Source: Mesorhizobium sophorae
GTDB lineage: Bacteria > Pseudomonadota > Alphaproteobacteria > Rhizobiales > Rhizobiaceae
NCBI RefSeq assembly: GCF_002270415.1
Contig: NZ_NNRI01000012.1
Span: forward strand, 186,001-250,000
Length of the DNA: 64,000 nucleotides
Direction: 5' to 3'
A program made the translations under genes and the position numbers. Below are positions 51,494 through 60,713 of the stretch, one piece after another. Within the stretch, counting starts at the first letter, position 1; the number at the start of each line of letters is the position of its first letter. The notes under the pieces are model-generated. The model was not told the DNA's origin and did not search any database. It worked only from the letters and a program-made list of their open reading frames with translations.

Positions 51494-53602
51494 TCAGCTT
51501 GCCGCGCGCAGCCAGACCTTGTTGTCGTGGAAGGCAGCGCCGCCATAGGGTGCGGGTGCGTCGGCGCCGGTCAGCACGTTGATGCCCTCGCCGCGCTCAT
51601 GCGCGCTGTTGGGCCAGATGCCCTCGGCGATGACGACGCCACGCTTGATGCCGTCGAACAGTCTCGCGTGCAGCACCACTTCGCCGCGCTGGTTGCCGAC
51701 CTCGACGCGGTCGCCGTCGGCCAGCCCATGAGCCGCCGCATCGTCGGGATGCAGAAGCAGTTCCGGCCGAACCTCCTTGGCCTTCGACACCGGTGTTTCC
51801 GAGAAGGTCGAGTTGAGGAAATTGCGCGCCGGCGATGTCGTCAGCCGGAACGGATGCGCCTCATCGGCGACCTCGATCAGGTCGACATGGTCGGGGAATT
51901 CCGGCAGCCGCTCCACCGGCCCGAACAGGCCCATGCTCTTCGGCGGCCGGTTGGGCGCCGCCTGCCCGGTCCAGTCGGCGCGGAAGCGGAATTTTCCATC
52001 CGCATGGCCGAATCCCTTGATGAAATGCGCGGTGTCGAAATCCGGCTGCAGGTCGACCCACTTGTCTTCCTTCAAGCTATCGAAGCTGCCCAGCCCGCGC
52101 TTGCCCAGGATGATGTCGATATGCTGCTGTTCGGTCAGGCCGAAGCCTGGACGATCGGCGACGCCGAGGCGCTCAGCCAATTCCTCGATGACGAAATGGT
52201 TGGTGCGTGGCCCTTCCGGCGGGTCGATCAGCTTGGGGCCGAGCGTGATGTGCTGGTTGCCGCCGCCCTTGTAGACGTCGTCATGCTCGAGGAACATTGT
52301 CGCCGGCAACACGACATCGGCGAGCCTGGCCGTGTCGGTCATGAACTGCTCGTGCACGCAGGTGAACAGGTCGTCGCGCAGAAAACCCTGCTTCACCAGC
52401 CGCTGCTCGGGCGCGACATTAACAGGGTTGGTGTTCTGGATCAGCATCGCCGTCACCGGCGGGCCGCCATAGAGCGCGTCCTTTGCCCCGGTCAGCACCG
52501 GGCCGATGCGCGAATGGTCGAGATAGCGGACCGAGGGATCGCGCATCTTCGTACCTTCCAGCACCTCCTGGTTGAGCTTGAAGATGCCGGAATTGGAATG
52601 GAAGGCGCCACCGCCCTCATATTGCCAGCAGCCGGTGACGGCGGCGATGGAGGCGGCGGCGTGCATGTTGACCGAGCCGTTGCGCTGGCGCGAAAACCCG
52701 TAACCGAGACGGAAATAGGTCTTCTTGGTCGTGCCGACGAGGCGGGCGAAAGCCTCGATCTCGGCGACCGTCAGAGCGGTGATGCTGGCCGCCCATTCCG
52801 GCGTGCGCGTCCGCAGATGCTCTTCCAGCCCCTTTGGATCATCGGTGTATTTTTCGAGATAGGCGCGGTCGGCCATGCCTTCCCTGAACAGCACGTGCAT
52901 GACCGCGCAGGCCAGCGCTCCGTCGGTGCCGGGCTTCAGCACCAGGCCGAGATCGGCCTGCCTCATCGTCGCGTTCTCATAGACGTCGATGACGACGATC
53001 CTGGCGCCGCGCTCCTTGCGCGCCTTGATGGCGTGGGTCATGACGTTGACCTGCGTGACCACGGCATTGGTGCCCCAGATCACCACGCAATCGGATTTCG
53101 CCATCTCGCGCGGATCGGGTCCGCGCAAGGCTCCGGCCCCCATCATCCAGCCGGTCCAGGCCAGATTGGTGCAGATCGAACCGAAAAAGCCGGAATACTT
53201 CTTGGCGTGGCGCAGCCGGTCGATGCCGTCGCGCTGCACCAGCCCCATCGTGCCGGCATAGTAATAGGGCCAGACCGTCTCCGAGCCGTATGTCTTCTCG
53301 GCCGCGATGAACTTTTCGGCGACGAGGTCGAGCGCGGCCTCCCAGCTGGCGTTTTTCCAGGCACCGTCGCCCTTGGCGCCGACACGCACCAGCGGCTTCA
53401 TCAGACGGTCGGGATGATGGACGCGGTCGGCATAGCGCCCGACCTTGGCGCAGATGACGCCTGATGTATAGCTGTTGGCCTTGGCGCCATGGACGCGGCC
53501 GATGCGGTTGCCGTCAAGCAACTCTACCTCGAGCGCGCAGGTCGATGGGCAATCATGCGGACAGGCCGAATGGCCGATGCGAAGCTTGGCGTGCTGGTTC
53601 AT
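51494..53602 (-). CDS. Molybdopterin-dependent oxidoreductase (DMSO reductase family)
   Basis: 702 residues. An N-terminal [4Fe-4S] site is formed by Cys14, Cys18, Cys22 and Cys51 (SACPHDCPSTCALEV, VICAKVGR). The molybdopterin regions follow (PYYYAGTMGLVQRDGIDRLRHA, VIWGTNAVVTQVN, GYGFSRQRNGSVNM) and a C-terminal molydopterin dinucleotide domain (LNSTFSETPVSKAKE, LHPDDAAAHGLADGDRVEV). No signal peptide and no electron-transfer subunit gene adjacent, so it is a cytosolic single-subunit type. Electron donor and substrate unknown. Confidence 0.87.
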   Translation of the reverse strand: MNQHAKLRIGHSACPHDCPSTCALEVELLDGNRIGRVHGAKANSYTSGVICAKVGRYADRVHHPDRLMKPLVRVGAKGDGAWKNASWEAALDLVAEKFIAAEKTYGSETVWPYYYAGTMGLVQRDGIDRLRHAKKYSGFFGSICTNLAWTGWMMGAGALRGPDPREMAKSDCVVIWGTNAVVTQVNVMTHAIKARKERGARIVVIDVYENATMRQADLGLVLKPGTDGALACAVMHVLFREGMADRAYLEKYTDDPKGLEEHLRTRTPEWAASITALTVAEIEAFARLVGTTKKTYFRLGYGFSRQRNGSVNMHAAASIAAVTGCWQYEGGGAFHSNSGIFKLNQEVLEGTKMRDPSVRYLDHSRIGPVLTGAKDALYGGPPVTAMLIQNTNPVNVAPEQRLVKQGFLRDDLFTCVHEQFMTDTARLADVVLPATMFLEHDDVYKGGGNQHITLGPKLIDPPEGPRTNHFVIEELAERLGVADRPGFGLTEQQHIDIILGKRGLGSFDSLKEDKWVDLQPDFDTAHFIKGFGHADGKFRFRADWTGQAAPNRPPKSMGLFGPVERLPEFPDHVDLIEVADEAHPFRLTTSPARNFLNSTFSETPVSKAKEVRPELLLHPDDAAAHGLADGDRVEVGNQRGEVVLHARLFDGIKRGVVIAEGIWPNSAHERGEGINVLTGADAPAPYGGAAFHDNKVWLRAAS

Positions 53603-53666
53603 GGGAGTTGTCTAGCGGCTATCGAATGCGGCGTGTAGGGCCAGATGAGGCCCTTACCTTCTCCCC

Positions 53667-55544
53667 CTACTCCGCCGTGCCTTCCTCGTATTCGGCCGAC
53701 ATGGTCAGCCATTTTTCCTCGTGGCCGGCCAGCGTTTGGGCCAGCTGCGAGCGCTCCTTGGCCAGCCGGGTCGCCGTCGAGGGATCCTTCTCGTAGACGG
53801 CTGGATTGGACAGTTCGTCCTCGATGCCGTCGATGCGCTTGCGGATGCGGTCCATCAGCGCTTCGGTGGCGCGGATTTCCTTGGCCAGCGGCTCGAAGGC
53901 GGCGCGACGCGCCGCCGCGTCGCGGCGGCGGTCGGCCTTTGACGCCTTGTCCGCCTCGCGCTTGCCGCGGCGGTCGCCGGAGACACCGGTGACCAGCGTC
54001 TTGTAGTCTTCGAGGTCGCCGTCATACGGGTTGACCGCGCCGTCCTTGACCAGCCACAGCCGGTCGGCGGTCGCCTCGAGCAGATGGCGGTCGTGCGAGA
54101 TCAGGATCACGGCGCCCGGAAATTCGTTCAGCGCATGGATCAGCGATTCGCGGCTGTCGATGTCGAGATGGTTGGTCGGCTCGTCGAGGATGAACAGGTT
54201 CGGTCCCTCGAAGGCCGACAGACCCATCAGAAGCCGCGCCTTCTCACCACCCGACAGGTCCTTGGCGGCGGTGTTCATCTTCTCGGTGGTGAGGCCGAAC
54301 TGGGCGACACGGCCGCGCACCTTGGATTCCGGCGCCTCCGGCATCAGCCGGCGGACATGCTCATAAGCGTTCTCCTCCGGGCGGAGATCGTCGAGCTGAT
54401 GCTGGGCGAAGATCGCCACCTTCAGGCCGGGCGCCACCGTCATGGTGCCGGTCTCCTGCTTCAGCCGGCCGGACAGCAATTTGGCGAAGGTCGACTTGCC
54501 GTTGCCGTTGGCGCCGAGCAGCGCGATGCGGTCGTCGGCGTCGATGCGCAGCGTCATCTTCTTGAGGATCGGCTGCCCCTCGGTGTAGCCGACATTGACG
54601 TTGTTCAGCGCTACGATCGGCGAGGCTACCGTCTTCACCGGCTCGGGGAAGGAGAACGGCCGCACCGTATCGTTAACGATCGCGGCGATCGGCTTCATCC
54701 TTTCCAGCGCCTTGATGCGCGACTGCGCCTGTCTCGCCTTGGAAGCCTTGGCGCGGAAGCGTTCGACGAAGGATTCCATATGTTTGCGGGCGGCTTCCTG
54801 CTTGACCCGGCCCTTCTCCTGCAGTTCCTTCTGCTCGGTATACTGACGCTCGAACTGATCGTAGCCGCCACGCCAAAAGGTCAGCTTCTTCTGGTCGAGA
54901 TGAACAATAGAATTGACGGCGCGGTTGAGCAGGTCGCGATCATGCGAGATCAGAAGAACGGTGTGCGGATACTTCGACACATAGTTTTCCAGCCACAGCG
55001 TGCCTTCGAGATCGAGATAGTTGGTCGGCTCGTCGAGCAGCAAAAGGTCGGGCTCGGCAAACAGTACGGCCGCGAGCGCCACGCGCATGCGCCAGCCGCC
55101 GGAGAAGGACGAGGCCGGGCGGCGCTGCGCAGCATCGTCGAAGCCGAGACCGGCAAGAATGGTGGCCGCGCGCGACTCGGCCGAGTGCGCGTCGATGTCG
55201 GCCAGGCGCATGTGGATGTCGGCGATGCGGTGCGGATCGGTGGCGGTCTTTTCCTCTTCAAGGAGTGCCGTCCGCTCGAGATCGGCCTTGAGCACGATCT
55301 CGATCAGCGGGTCCTCGGTGCCGGGCGCTTCCTGCGCCACCTGGCCGATGCGGGTGTTCTTGGGCAGGCTGATGGAGCCGGTCTCGGAGGCGAGGTCGCC
55401 GGTGATGGCCTTGAACAGCGTCGTCTTGCCGGTGCCGTTGCGACCGACAAGACCGGCCTTGGTGCCGGCCGGCAAGGTCAGCGAGGCGTGGTCGAGAAGC
55501 AGGCGTCCGGCCATGCGGAGCGAAAGGTCGTTGATGATCAGCAT
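53667..55544 (-). CDS. ABC-F family ATPase
   Basis: 625 residues with two ABC domains and no membrane part. First Walker A GLVGRNGTGKTTLF, signature FSGGWRMRVALA, Walker B LLLLDEPTNYLD; second Walker A ALLGANGNGKSTF, signature LSGGEKARLLMGL, Walker B LFILDEPTNHLD. The linker between them and the coiled-coil C-terminus (about 535-625) match the Uup/YheS group. ABC-F proteins act on the ribosome or in replication-linked repair. Start at 55544 (MLIINDLSLRM), earlier codons being out of family. Confidence 0.92.
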   Translation of the reverse strand: MLIINDLSLRMAGRLLLDHASLTLPAGTKAGLVGRNGTGKTTLFKAITGDLASETGSISLPKNTRIGQVAQEAPGTEDPLIEIVLKADLERTALLEEEKTATDPHRIADIHMRLADIDAHSAESRAATILAGLGFDDAAQRRPASSFSGGWRMRVALAAVLFAEPDLLLLDEPTNYLDLEGTLWLENYVSKYPHTVLLISHDRDLLNRAVNSIVHLDQKKLTFWRGGYDQFERQYTEQKELQEKGRVKQEAARKHMESFVERFRAKASKARQAQSRIKALERMKPIAAIVNDTVRPFSFPEPVKTVASPIVALNNVNVGYTEGQPILKKMTLRIDADDRIALLGANGNGKSTFAKLLSGRLKQETGTMTVAPGLKVAIFAQHQLDDLRPEENAYEHVRRLMPEAPESKVRGRVAQFGLTTEKMNTAAKDLSGGEKARLLMGLSAFEGPNLFILDEPTNHLDIDSRESLIHALNEFPGAVILISHDRHLLEATADRLWLVKDGAVNPYDGDLEDYKTLVTGVSGDRRGKREADKASKADRRRDAAARRAAFEPLAKEIRATEALMDRIRKRIDGIEDELSNPAVYEKDPSTATRLAKERSQLAQTLAGHEEKWLTMSAEYEEGTAE

Positions 55545-55678
55545 GGCCGCGCTTTTGCACCGGACATCAACGCTTCGCAAGACCTTGCGGGCCAGTTGGC
55601 CGCACAAGGCCTGAAAACGACGCCCGCAAAGGCGTCGTCAAGGCAGCCGATCAGCCTACCCACCCGGCCAGGAAGCGC

Positions 55679-56161
55679 TCAGGACGTCGCCTTGCGCTTC
55701 GTCGCCTTGGCTGCGACAGCCGGCGCTGCTGCCGGCTTGCGGCCAAGTCCTGTCGACTTTGCCAGCGCCGACCGTGTCGCCGAATAGTTTGGCGCAACCA
55801 TCGGATAGTCCGGCGGCAAGCTCCATTTGGCCCGGTAGTCGTCCGGGCTCAGGCCATAATCGGTCCTGAGGTGTCGCTTGAGCGACTTGAACTTCTTTCC
55901 GTCCTCAAGACAGATGATGTAGTCGGGAAACACCGACTTCTTCGGGTTCACGGCCGGAACCAGGCTTGGGCTTTCCGCGACAGGTGCACCAGCCAGCTTG
56001 CGCACCGAAGCGCTGACGCTGGCAATCAACTCAGGCAGACCGGAAGCCGGAAGCGGATTGTTGCCTATGTACGCTGAGACAATATCGGCCGTCAGTTCGA
56101 TAACGGTCTTATCATCGATATTTGACAATTCTATCACCCTATTTCCGACAAAGTCATCCAC
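55679..56161 (-). CDS. mucR: MucR/Ros-family transcriptional regulator lacking canonical zinc ligands
   Basis: 160 residues. The Ros/MucR domain is at about 15-130. The zinc-finger region reads CLEDGKKFKSLKRHLRTDYG: Cys84 and His97 remain, but the second Cys position is Asp87 and the second His position is Asp101. Zinc-less Ros/MucR proteins have been described in Mesorhizobium. The tail is rich in Ala and Lys. MucR proteins are H-NS-like regulators of exopolysaccharide, motility and cell-cycle genes. It stands alone. Confidence 0.88.
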   Translation of the reverse strand: MDDFVGNRVIELSNIDDKTVIELTADIVSAYIGNNPLPASGLPELIASVSASVRKLAGAPVAESPSLVPAVNPKKSVFPDYIICLEDGKKFKSLKRHLRTDYGLSPDDYRAKWSLPPDYPMVAPNYSATRSALAKSTGLGRKPAAAPAVAAKATKRKATS

Positions 56162-56289
56162 CCCAGTGAAGACTTGTGTCTTTGTATCTTTTTAACCGCG
56201 CCCCCCAACGGACCGCCAAGTCTCAACAAGGAATCAAGACTCGCAAAAATACTTTTCATGGGAAATCGACGTCGCGCAAATTAGAAAAT

Positions 56290-56493
56290 CTAATACTTGG
56301 GACTAGCAGACTTAGCAGCATGACCGTCGGCCAATATCTCTAGAATACGCTTCCAACGGGCGCAACGGCTGAAGTCCTTTTGCTCTATAGCCTTTTCGGC
56401 CTTCATGGCGGCATAAAGCGGTGCCTCGGCGCCAAATTCCTTGATCAGCCAATGCGCTTCCTGCCTGGCCAGACGTTCGTTTTCGTCAAACAT
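56290..56493 (-). CDS. Small hypothetical protein, 67 residues
   Basis: Family not recognised. The product (MFDENERLARQEAHWLIKEFG...) is helical, charged, with one Cys, and no signal peptide. Its ATG at 56493 lies within the last codons of the EamA gene (8-base overlap), so translation is probably coupled. Small proteins of this general pattern, about 65 residues with RQEAHWLIKEFG-like starts, are frequent in rhizobial genomes. It could be a helper of the exporter but nothing proves this. Confidence 0.65.
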   Translation of the reverse strand: MFDENERLARQEAHWLIKEFGAEAPLYAAMKAEKAIEQKDFSRCARWKRILEILADGHAAKSASPKY

Positions 56494-57412
56494 GGTTCTC
56501 GGCCTCCGAACGTTCCACGCCGACCGCGACGCAACTGCCGATGACGAGGACGGCTCCGACAATGGCCGTCATCGTCAGCCTTTCGCCCGACAGCGTCAGC
56601 AGCAGCGTCGAGGCGATCGGCGTGAGATAGGCGACGACCGCGACCTTGCCGCTGCCTTCGAGCTTCAAGGCGCGTGACCAGAAGTAGTAGCCCAACCCCA
56701 TCGGACCGGCGCCGAGATAGAGGCCGAGTGCCAGGTCCATGCCGACGGGCCAGGCGAAACCGTCGCGAGCGCACCACAAGAACGTCAAGGCGACACCGAT
56801 CAGCGACGATGGCAGCAACAGGCGATCCGGCGAGGTGGCGACCCGTCCCACCATGACCGAATAGAAGGCCATGCACAGTGCGGACCCGAATGCGGCGACA
56901 TAGCCGACGAGATCGCCCTGGAGCCAGGATTGGTTACGCCCTCCCGAAATCACCAGTGCAACGCCGACGAAGCCCACCACCGCGGCGAGGCCCAGCAGCA
57001 CCGGGCGCCGCGGATTCTGCAGAGCGATGACCGCCGCAGCGACCATCAACGGCCAGGTGTAGGCCATCAGATTGGCCTCGATCACCGGCATCGAAGCGAA
57101 AGCGATGTATTGCAGCACCATGGTGCCGACCAGACCGATGAAGCCGACCGCGAGCGAGACGAGCCCTGGCCCAGCCGAGACCGGCGCGGGCCTTTCCCGG
57201 CTCATCAACCGGATGGCGGCGAAGACAAGCGCAGCTCCTGTAAATTGCAGGAACTGCACCTGCGACACCGGATGGCTGGCCAGCAGGGATTTGCCGACCA
57301 GCGCATTGGTCGACCACAACGCCACCGCGCCGGCAGCAAAGACCAGCGCGGATGCCGAGCCGGATCCATGCCGAAGGAACCGGTGTGGCGCTCTATCTCT
57401 GCGTTCGACCAT
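56486..57412 (-). CDS. EamA/DMT-family exporter
   Basis: 308-residue drug/metabolite transporter with ten predicted helices in two EamA repeats; the first begins ALVFAAGAVALWSTNALVGK, the second near LQGDLVGYVAAFGSALCMAFYSVMVG. The segment GPMGLGYYFWSRALKLEGSGKVAVVAYLTPIASTLLL is typical of the YddG aromatic amino acid exporter type. The start at 57412 avoids reading a palindromic repeat as coding. It follows the 2OG oxygenase gene on the same strand, so it may export the product of that enzyme. Confidence 0.83.
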   Translation of the reverse strand: MVERRDRAPHRFLRHGSGSASALVFAAGAVALWSTNALVGKSLLASHPVSQVQFLQFTGAALVFAAIRLMSRERPAPVSAGPGLVSLAVGFIGLVGTMVLQYIAFASMPVIEANLMAYTWPLMVAAAVIALQNPRRPVLLGLAAVVGFVGVALVISGGRNQSWLQGDLVGYVAAFGSALCMAFYSVMVGRVATSPDRLLLPSSLIGVALTFLWCARDGFAWPVGMDLALGLYLGAGPMGLGYYFWSRALKLEGSGKVAVVAYLTPIASTLLLTLSGERLTMTAIVGAVLVIGSCVAVGVERSEAENHV

Positions 57413-57450
57413 GATCCTGTCCGAAAGCCGGTTCCCACTTTTCGGGATCA
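57413..57450. repeat. Short GATC-bounded palindromic repeat
   Basis: About 38 bp running from GATCCTGTCCGAAAGCC to CCACTTTTCGGGATC, with inverted CCGAAA and TTTTCGG arms. Sequences of this form occur many times between genes of rhizobial chromosomes, from general knowledge. Only this copy is seen in the window. It sits between the oxygenase and EamA genes. Confidence 0.45.
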
Positions 57451-57457
57451 AGGCTCA

Positions 57458-58291
57458 TTACCATGATTCCCTGGCTCCGCCCGGAATCGGCGCCTCGGAC
57501 GACTCCGGAACGGGATGCTCTTGCTCGAACCGGCGATAGGCCGGCAACTGGTTGGTCCAGACGTCTTCGGCCAGCTCGTTGACCCATTCGCGGTCATGGT
57601 CGTTGTCGGCGGCGAGATAGAACATGCGGTTGTCGTCGACATAGGGCTTGGCCACCGAGCGTTGGTTGAGCACCAGCGTGACGCGCTCGCCGAAGCGGAT
57701 CGGCGCGGTGCGATGCAGGACACCGAGAAACTGCCCAAGCGTGGCGTAGTTCATCTTGTGATCGATGCGCATGACGCGGTTGCGCGGAATCTCGCGGCCG
57801 GATTCGAGGATGGCGCGGCCGGTTTCGGAGTCGTCGCAGTAGATTTCGAGGTGGCCGCCGACGAGCGGATTGCTGATCGACAGCGGAATGAGCTCGGTGA
57901 CCGGAACGCCATCGCAATGCCATTCAACGGCGCCGTCCTTGGGATTCATGAAGGTCACCGTCGAGCCGACGATCGACAGCGGATAGGGTTCCAGCTTGGT
58001 GCCCATCATGTCGGACAGCCGCTCCAGGCGCAGCTTGTCATGCAGCAACTCCTTGATCTCGGGGATGAAACGGTCGGCGCCGGTGATGAAGGTCAAGTCA
58101 AGGTGCTTGTGCACGGCATGGCTGGCCTTGAGCTTCAGAGCAGCTTCCTCAATTGCTGCAAGCAGGGCCGGGTCATAGCCGTGCAGATATTGCGCGACGC
58201 CGAAACTCGACACCTTCCAGGCGGTTTCGTGACCGATGATGGCTTCGCGGCTCATCGCATAACGCAGTTCGGGGATGGTATGGGCGTTCAT
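57458..58291 (-). CDS. Candidate Fe(II)/2-oxoglutarate-dependent oxygenase
   Basis: 277 residues. A plausible facial triad is His125-x-Asp127 (EWHCDG) and His193 (GVLHRTAPIRFGERVTLVLNQR), with Arg203 ten residues later in the position used to bind 2-oxoglutarate. Surrounding strands (VGSTVTFMNP, GGHLEIYCDD, VMRIDHKMNYATLGQFL) fit a jelly-roll fold. The substrate is unknown; with an amino-acid-type exporter downstream and a divergent LysR gene, an amino acid or related metabolite is a guess. Start at 58291. Confidence 0.65.
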   Translation of the reverse strand: MNAHTIPELRYAMSREAIIGHETAWKVSSFGVAQYLHGYDPALLAAIEEAALKLKASHAVHKHLDLTFITGADRFIPEIKELLHDKLRLERLSDMMGTKLEPYPLSIVGSTVTFMNPKDGAVEWHCDGVPVTELIPLSISNPLVGGHLEIYCDDSETGRAILESGREIPRNRVMRIDHKMNYATLGQFLGVLHRTAPIRFGERVTLVLNQRSVAKPYVDDNRMFYLAADNDHDREWVNELAEDVWTNQLPAYRRFEQEHPVPESSEAPIPGGARESW

Positions 58292-58401
58292 TGTACTTCT
58301 CCGAGGCGGGGGCAACACTTGGGAAACAGTCGATTAGATCACCCACCCCTGTAAAATTAGGAATGCTGGTGCTAGTGTAAGCCCAGCTTAAGGTCGAAAC
58401 C

Positions 58402-59343
58402 GTGCGTCTGCTCAGTCAGGTCAACCTCAATTCGCTGAAAATCGTGGAGAGTGCTGCGAGGCACGGGAATTTCACGCGCGCCGGCGAAGAACAGTTTATC
58501 ACCGCTTCGGCGGTCAGCCAGCGCGTCAAAAGCCTTGAGGATCAACTGCGTTTCAAGATTTTCCAGCGCGGCGGCAATGCTGTGTCATTGACGCCGGAGG
58601 GCGAGACTTATGTCTCGCGCGTTCGCGAGGCGCTGGAGCGGATCGTCGCCGCCAGCATGGAGGCGACCGGGCAGTCGCAGGAGCATGTGTTGAAGATATC
58701 GGTGCTGCCGACCTTTGCGGCACGCTGGCTGTTTCCACGCCTGCCACTGTTCCAGCGGCAGTACCCCGATATTGTGATGCGGGTCTCGACATCCTACGCG
58801 ACGCATGAATTCACGACTTCCGAGTTCGATCTCGAAATCCGCTATGGCGACGGCCACTTTCACGGGCTGCAGTCAGATTTGCTGTTTCGGGAAGACCTGA
58901 CGCCGGTGTGCAGCAGGAAGCTCTTCCGCGAAATCCTGGGCGACAAGCCTCCGTCGAAGGTGCGGCCTGAAGATCTACGTCACTTCACGCTGCTGCATTC
59001 CGACACCTGCACCCAGAACTGGCAATCGTGGCTCGACTTCGCCGGCGCCGGCTTCGTGCTCCGGGAGACCAAAAGCATCTACTTCGATTCCTGCATGATG
59101 TCCTACGAGGCGGCTAGCGCCGGACTGGGATTCGCCGTGGCCAATCGTGCCTATATGGCCAGCGATATCCGGGCCGAAAGGCTGGTGGCTCCATTCAAGG
59201 TGCACCAGCCGAATACGGCGGGGTGGTATTTCGTCTGCCCCGACAAGGCGCTACACGCTCGCAAGGTATCGCTGTTCAAGCAGTGGATCGCAGCCGAAGC
59301 CGCACTGACGCAGAACCAGTTGGACAGCGAGACCGCCGGCTGA
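58402..59343 (+). CDS. LysR-family transcriptional regulator (GcvA-like)
   Basis: 313 residues. The N-terminal HTH is at about 5-64 (NLNSLKIVESAARHGNFTRAGEEQFITASAVSQRVKSLEDQLRFKIFQR) and the ligand-binding domain covers 95-295. It has the GcvA/AmpR-like features YGDGHFHGLQSDLL and GLGFAVANRAYMASDI. GTG start at 58402. It is divergent from the 2OG oxygenase gene over 110 bases, so the oxygenase-exporter unit is its most probable target. Confidence 0.87.
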   Translation: MRLLSQVNLNSLKIVESAARHGNFTRAGEEQFITASAVSQRVKSLEDQLRFKIFQRGGNAVSLTPEGETYVSRVREALERIVAASMEATGQSQEHVLKISVLPTFAARWLFPRLPLFQRQYPDIVMRVSTSYATHEFTTSEFDLEIRYGDGHFHGLQSDLLFREDLTPVCSRKLFREILGDKPPSKVRPEDLRHFTLLHSDTCTQNWQSWLDFAGAGFVLRETKSIYFDSCMMSYEAASAGLGFAVANRAYMASDIRAERLVAPFKVHQPNTAGWYFVCPDKALHARKVSLFKQWIAAEAALTQNQLDSETAG

Positions 59344-59367
59344 ACTTCGATCAGCCCCCAACCGGGA

Positions 59368-59880
59368 TCATGCGAAAGCCCTGCCCTCCTCGGTGCGCTG
59401 GAAGAGCATCAGGTCCAGACCCAGGCTTGGCCGTCCCAGGATGGTCAGGATCGTGTGCGCCTGGCCGCGGTGATGTGTCTGGTGGTTGAAGACATGATCC
59501 AGTGCCGGGGCCAGCCTTTGCGAGACCGTGCGCATGTCCGAGACAGTCATATAGGTGAAGCGGCCCGTCAACGCCTTGTCGCTGAGGCCGCCGACCCAAT
59601 CGATGATCCTCCTGTCCTCGGCTTCACGCGCCATCCGCAGGCCGGGCAAGCCCCGGTGCAGGACGGCATCCAGCGTCGTCGGCGCGTCGCCCTCGCCGGT
59701 GAAGCGCTTCATCCAGATGCGGTCGGCTGTCAGCAGGTGGTTGAGCGTCCCCATCATCGAGCCGAAAAAAGCGCCGACATTGCGGTTGAATTCCTCTTCG
59801 TCGAGTTCGGCCGCGGCATCATAGATGCGGTTGTTGGCCCATTGATTATAGGCCGCAAACATCATGAAATGCTGTCTCAT
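59368..59880 (-). CDS. DinB-family protein
   Basis: 170-residue DinB/YfiT-like four-helix bundle. The metal-binding histidines fall in LNHLLTADRIW and in HVFNHQTHHRGQAHTIL near the C-terminus, as usual. The start at 59880 (MRQHFMMFAAYNQWANNRIYDAA) follows GAGGGGAAGCC. Family members are metal-dependent thiol transferases or unknown; DNA-damage induction is not shown here. Divergent from the GST gene. Confidence 0.85.
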   Translation of the reverse strand: MRQHFMMFAAYNQWANNRIYDAAAELDEEEFNRNVGAFFGSMMGTLNHLLTADRIWMKRFTGEGDAPTTLDAVLHRGLPGLRMAREAEDRRIIDWVGGLSDKALTGRFTYMTVSDMRTVSQRLAPALDHVFNHQTHHRGQAHTILTILGRPSLGLDLMLFQRTEEGRAFA

Positions 59881-59940
59881 GGCTTCCCCTCGGCTCGCAT
59901 CGATGCGGGGCCTACCTAACCCGCGACGGGCCCAACGCCA

Positions 59941-60630
59941 ATGACCATTCTGCTCTATGACCTCGTCGGACGCGACGCTGGCCGTCCGTTCAGCCCGCAT
60001 TGCTGGAAGGTGGCGATGGCGCTTGCGCACAAGGGGCTCGACATTTCGACCGCACCGACGCGCTTTCTCGAGGTGCCCGCTGTCGAGGACGGCGTTTCGA
60101 AAACCGTTCCGGTGATCCGCGACGGCGAGACGGTCGTCGCCGATTCCTTCGCCATCGCGCACTATCTCGACGAAGCCTGTCCGGATCGGCCGACGCTGTT
60201 TGGCGGCGAAGGCGGCAAGGCGATGGCGCGCTTCATCGAACGCTGGTCGCAGCTGACCATCCATCCCTATGTCACCACCGCGGCGATCATCGACCTCCAC
60301 GCCATGCAGGACGAGGAGAACGCCGCTTATTTCCGCCAGAGCCGCGAGCAACGCCTTGGCAGGAAGCTGGAGGATATCGTCACCGCGCGCGACGCCGGGC
60401 TGGCAACATTCCGCACCGGATTGGAGCCGCTGCGCTCAATGCTCGGCTACCAGCCCTATATTGGCGGCGCGTCGCCGCTGTTCGCCGACTACATCATTTT
60501 CGGCGCCCTGCAATGGGCGCGCATAGCCTCGCCCTACCAGCTGCTCGACGACAGCGACGTGGTGGCGCAATGGTTCGCCCGCTGCCTCGACCTGCACGGC
60601 GGGCTGGCACGAAAGGTGGCGGCGGCGTGA
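59941..60630 (+). CDS. Glutathione S-transferase family protein
   Basis: 229 residues. The N-terminal thioredoxin-like domain (1-80) has the motif VPVIRDGETVVADSFAIAHYLDEACPDRPTL, which binds glutathione; a PFSPHCWKVAMAL stretch has Ser and Cys at the catalytic site. The C-terminal helical domain (about 95-225) contains SPLFADYIIFGALQWAR. The conjugation target is unknown; it resembles beta-etherase-type GSTs more than detoxifying ones. Confidence 0.82.
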   Translation: MTILLYDLVGRDAGRPFSPHCWKVAMALAHKGLDISTAPTRFLEVPAVEDGVSKTVPVIRDGETVVADSFAIAHYLDEACPDRPTLFGGEGGKAMARFIERWSQLTIHPYVTTAAIIDLHAMQDEENAAYFRQSREQRLGRKLEDIVTARDAGLATFRTGLEPLRSMLGYQPYIGGASPLFADYIIFGALQWARIASPYQLLDDSDVVAQWFARCLDLHGGLARKVAAA

Positions 60631-60713
60631 CGCCGTCGCGCCTGACCTGGCGCTGGGCAGCCACGCAGGCAGTCAATCCCTTGCGGGGAAGGCCAGCTGC
60701 GAGATAGCCAAGC

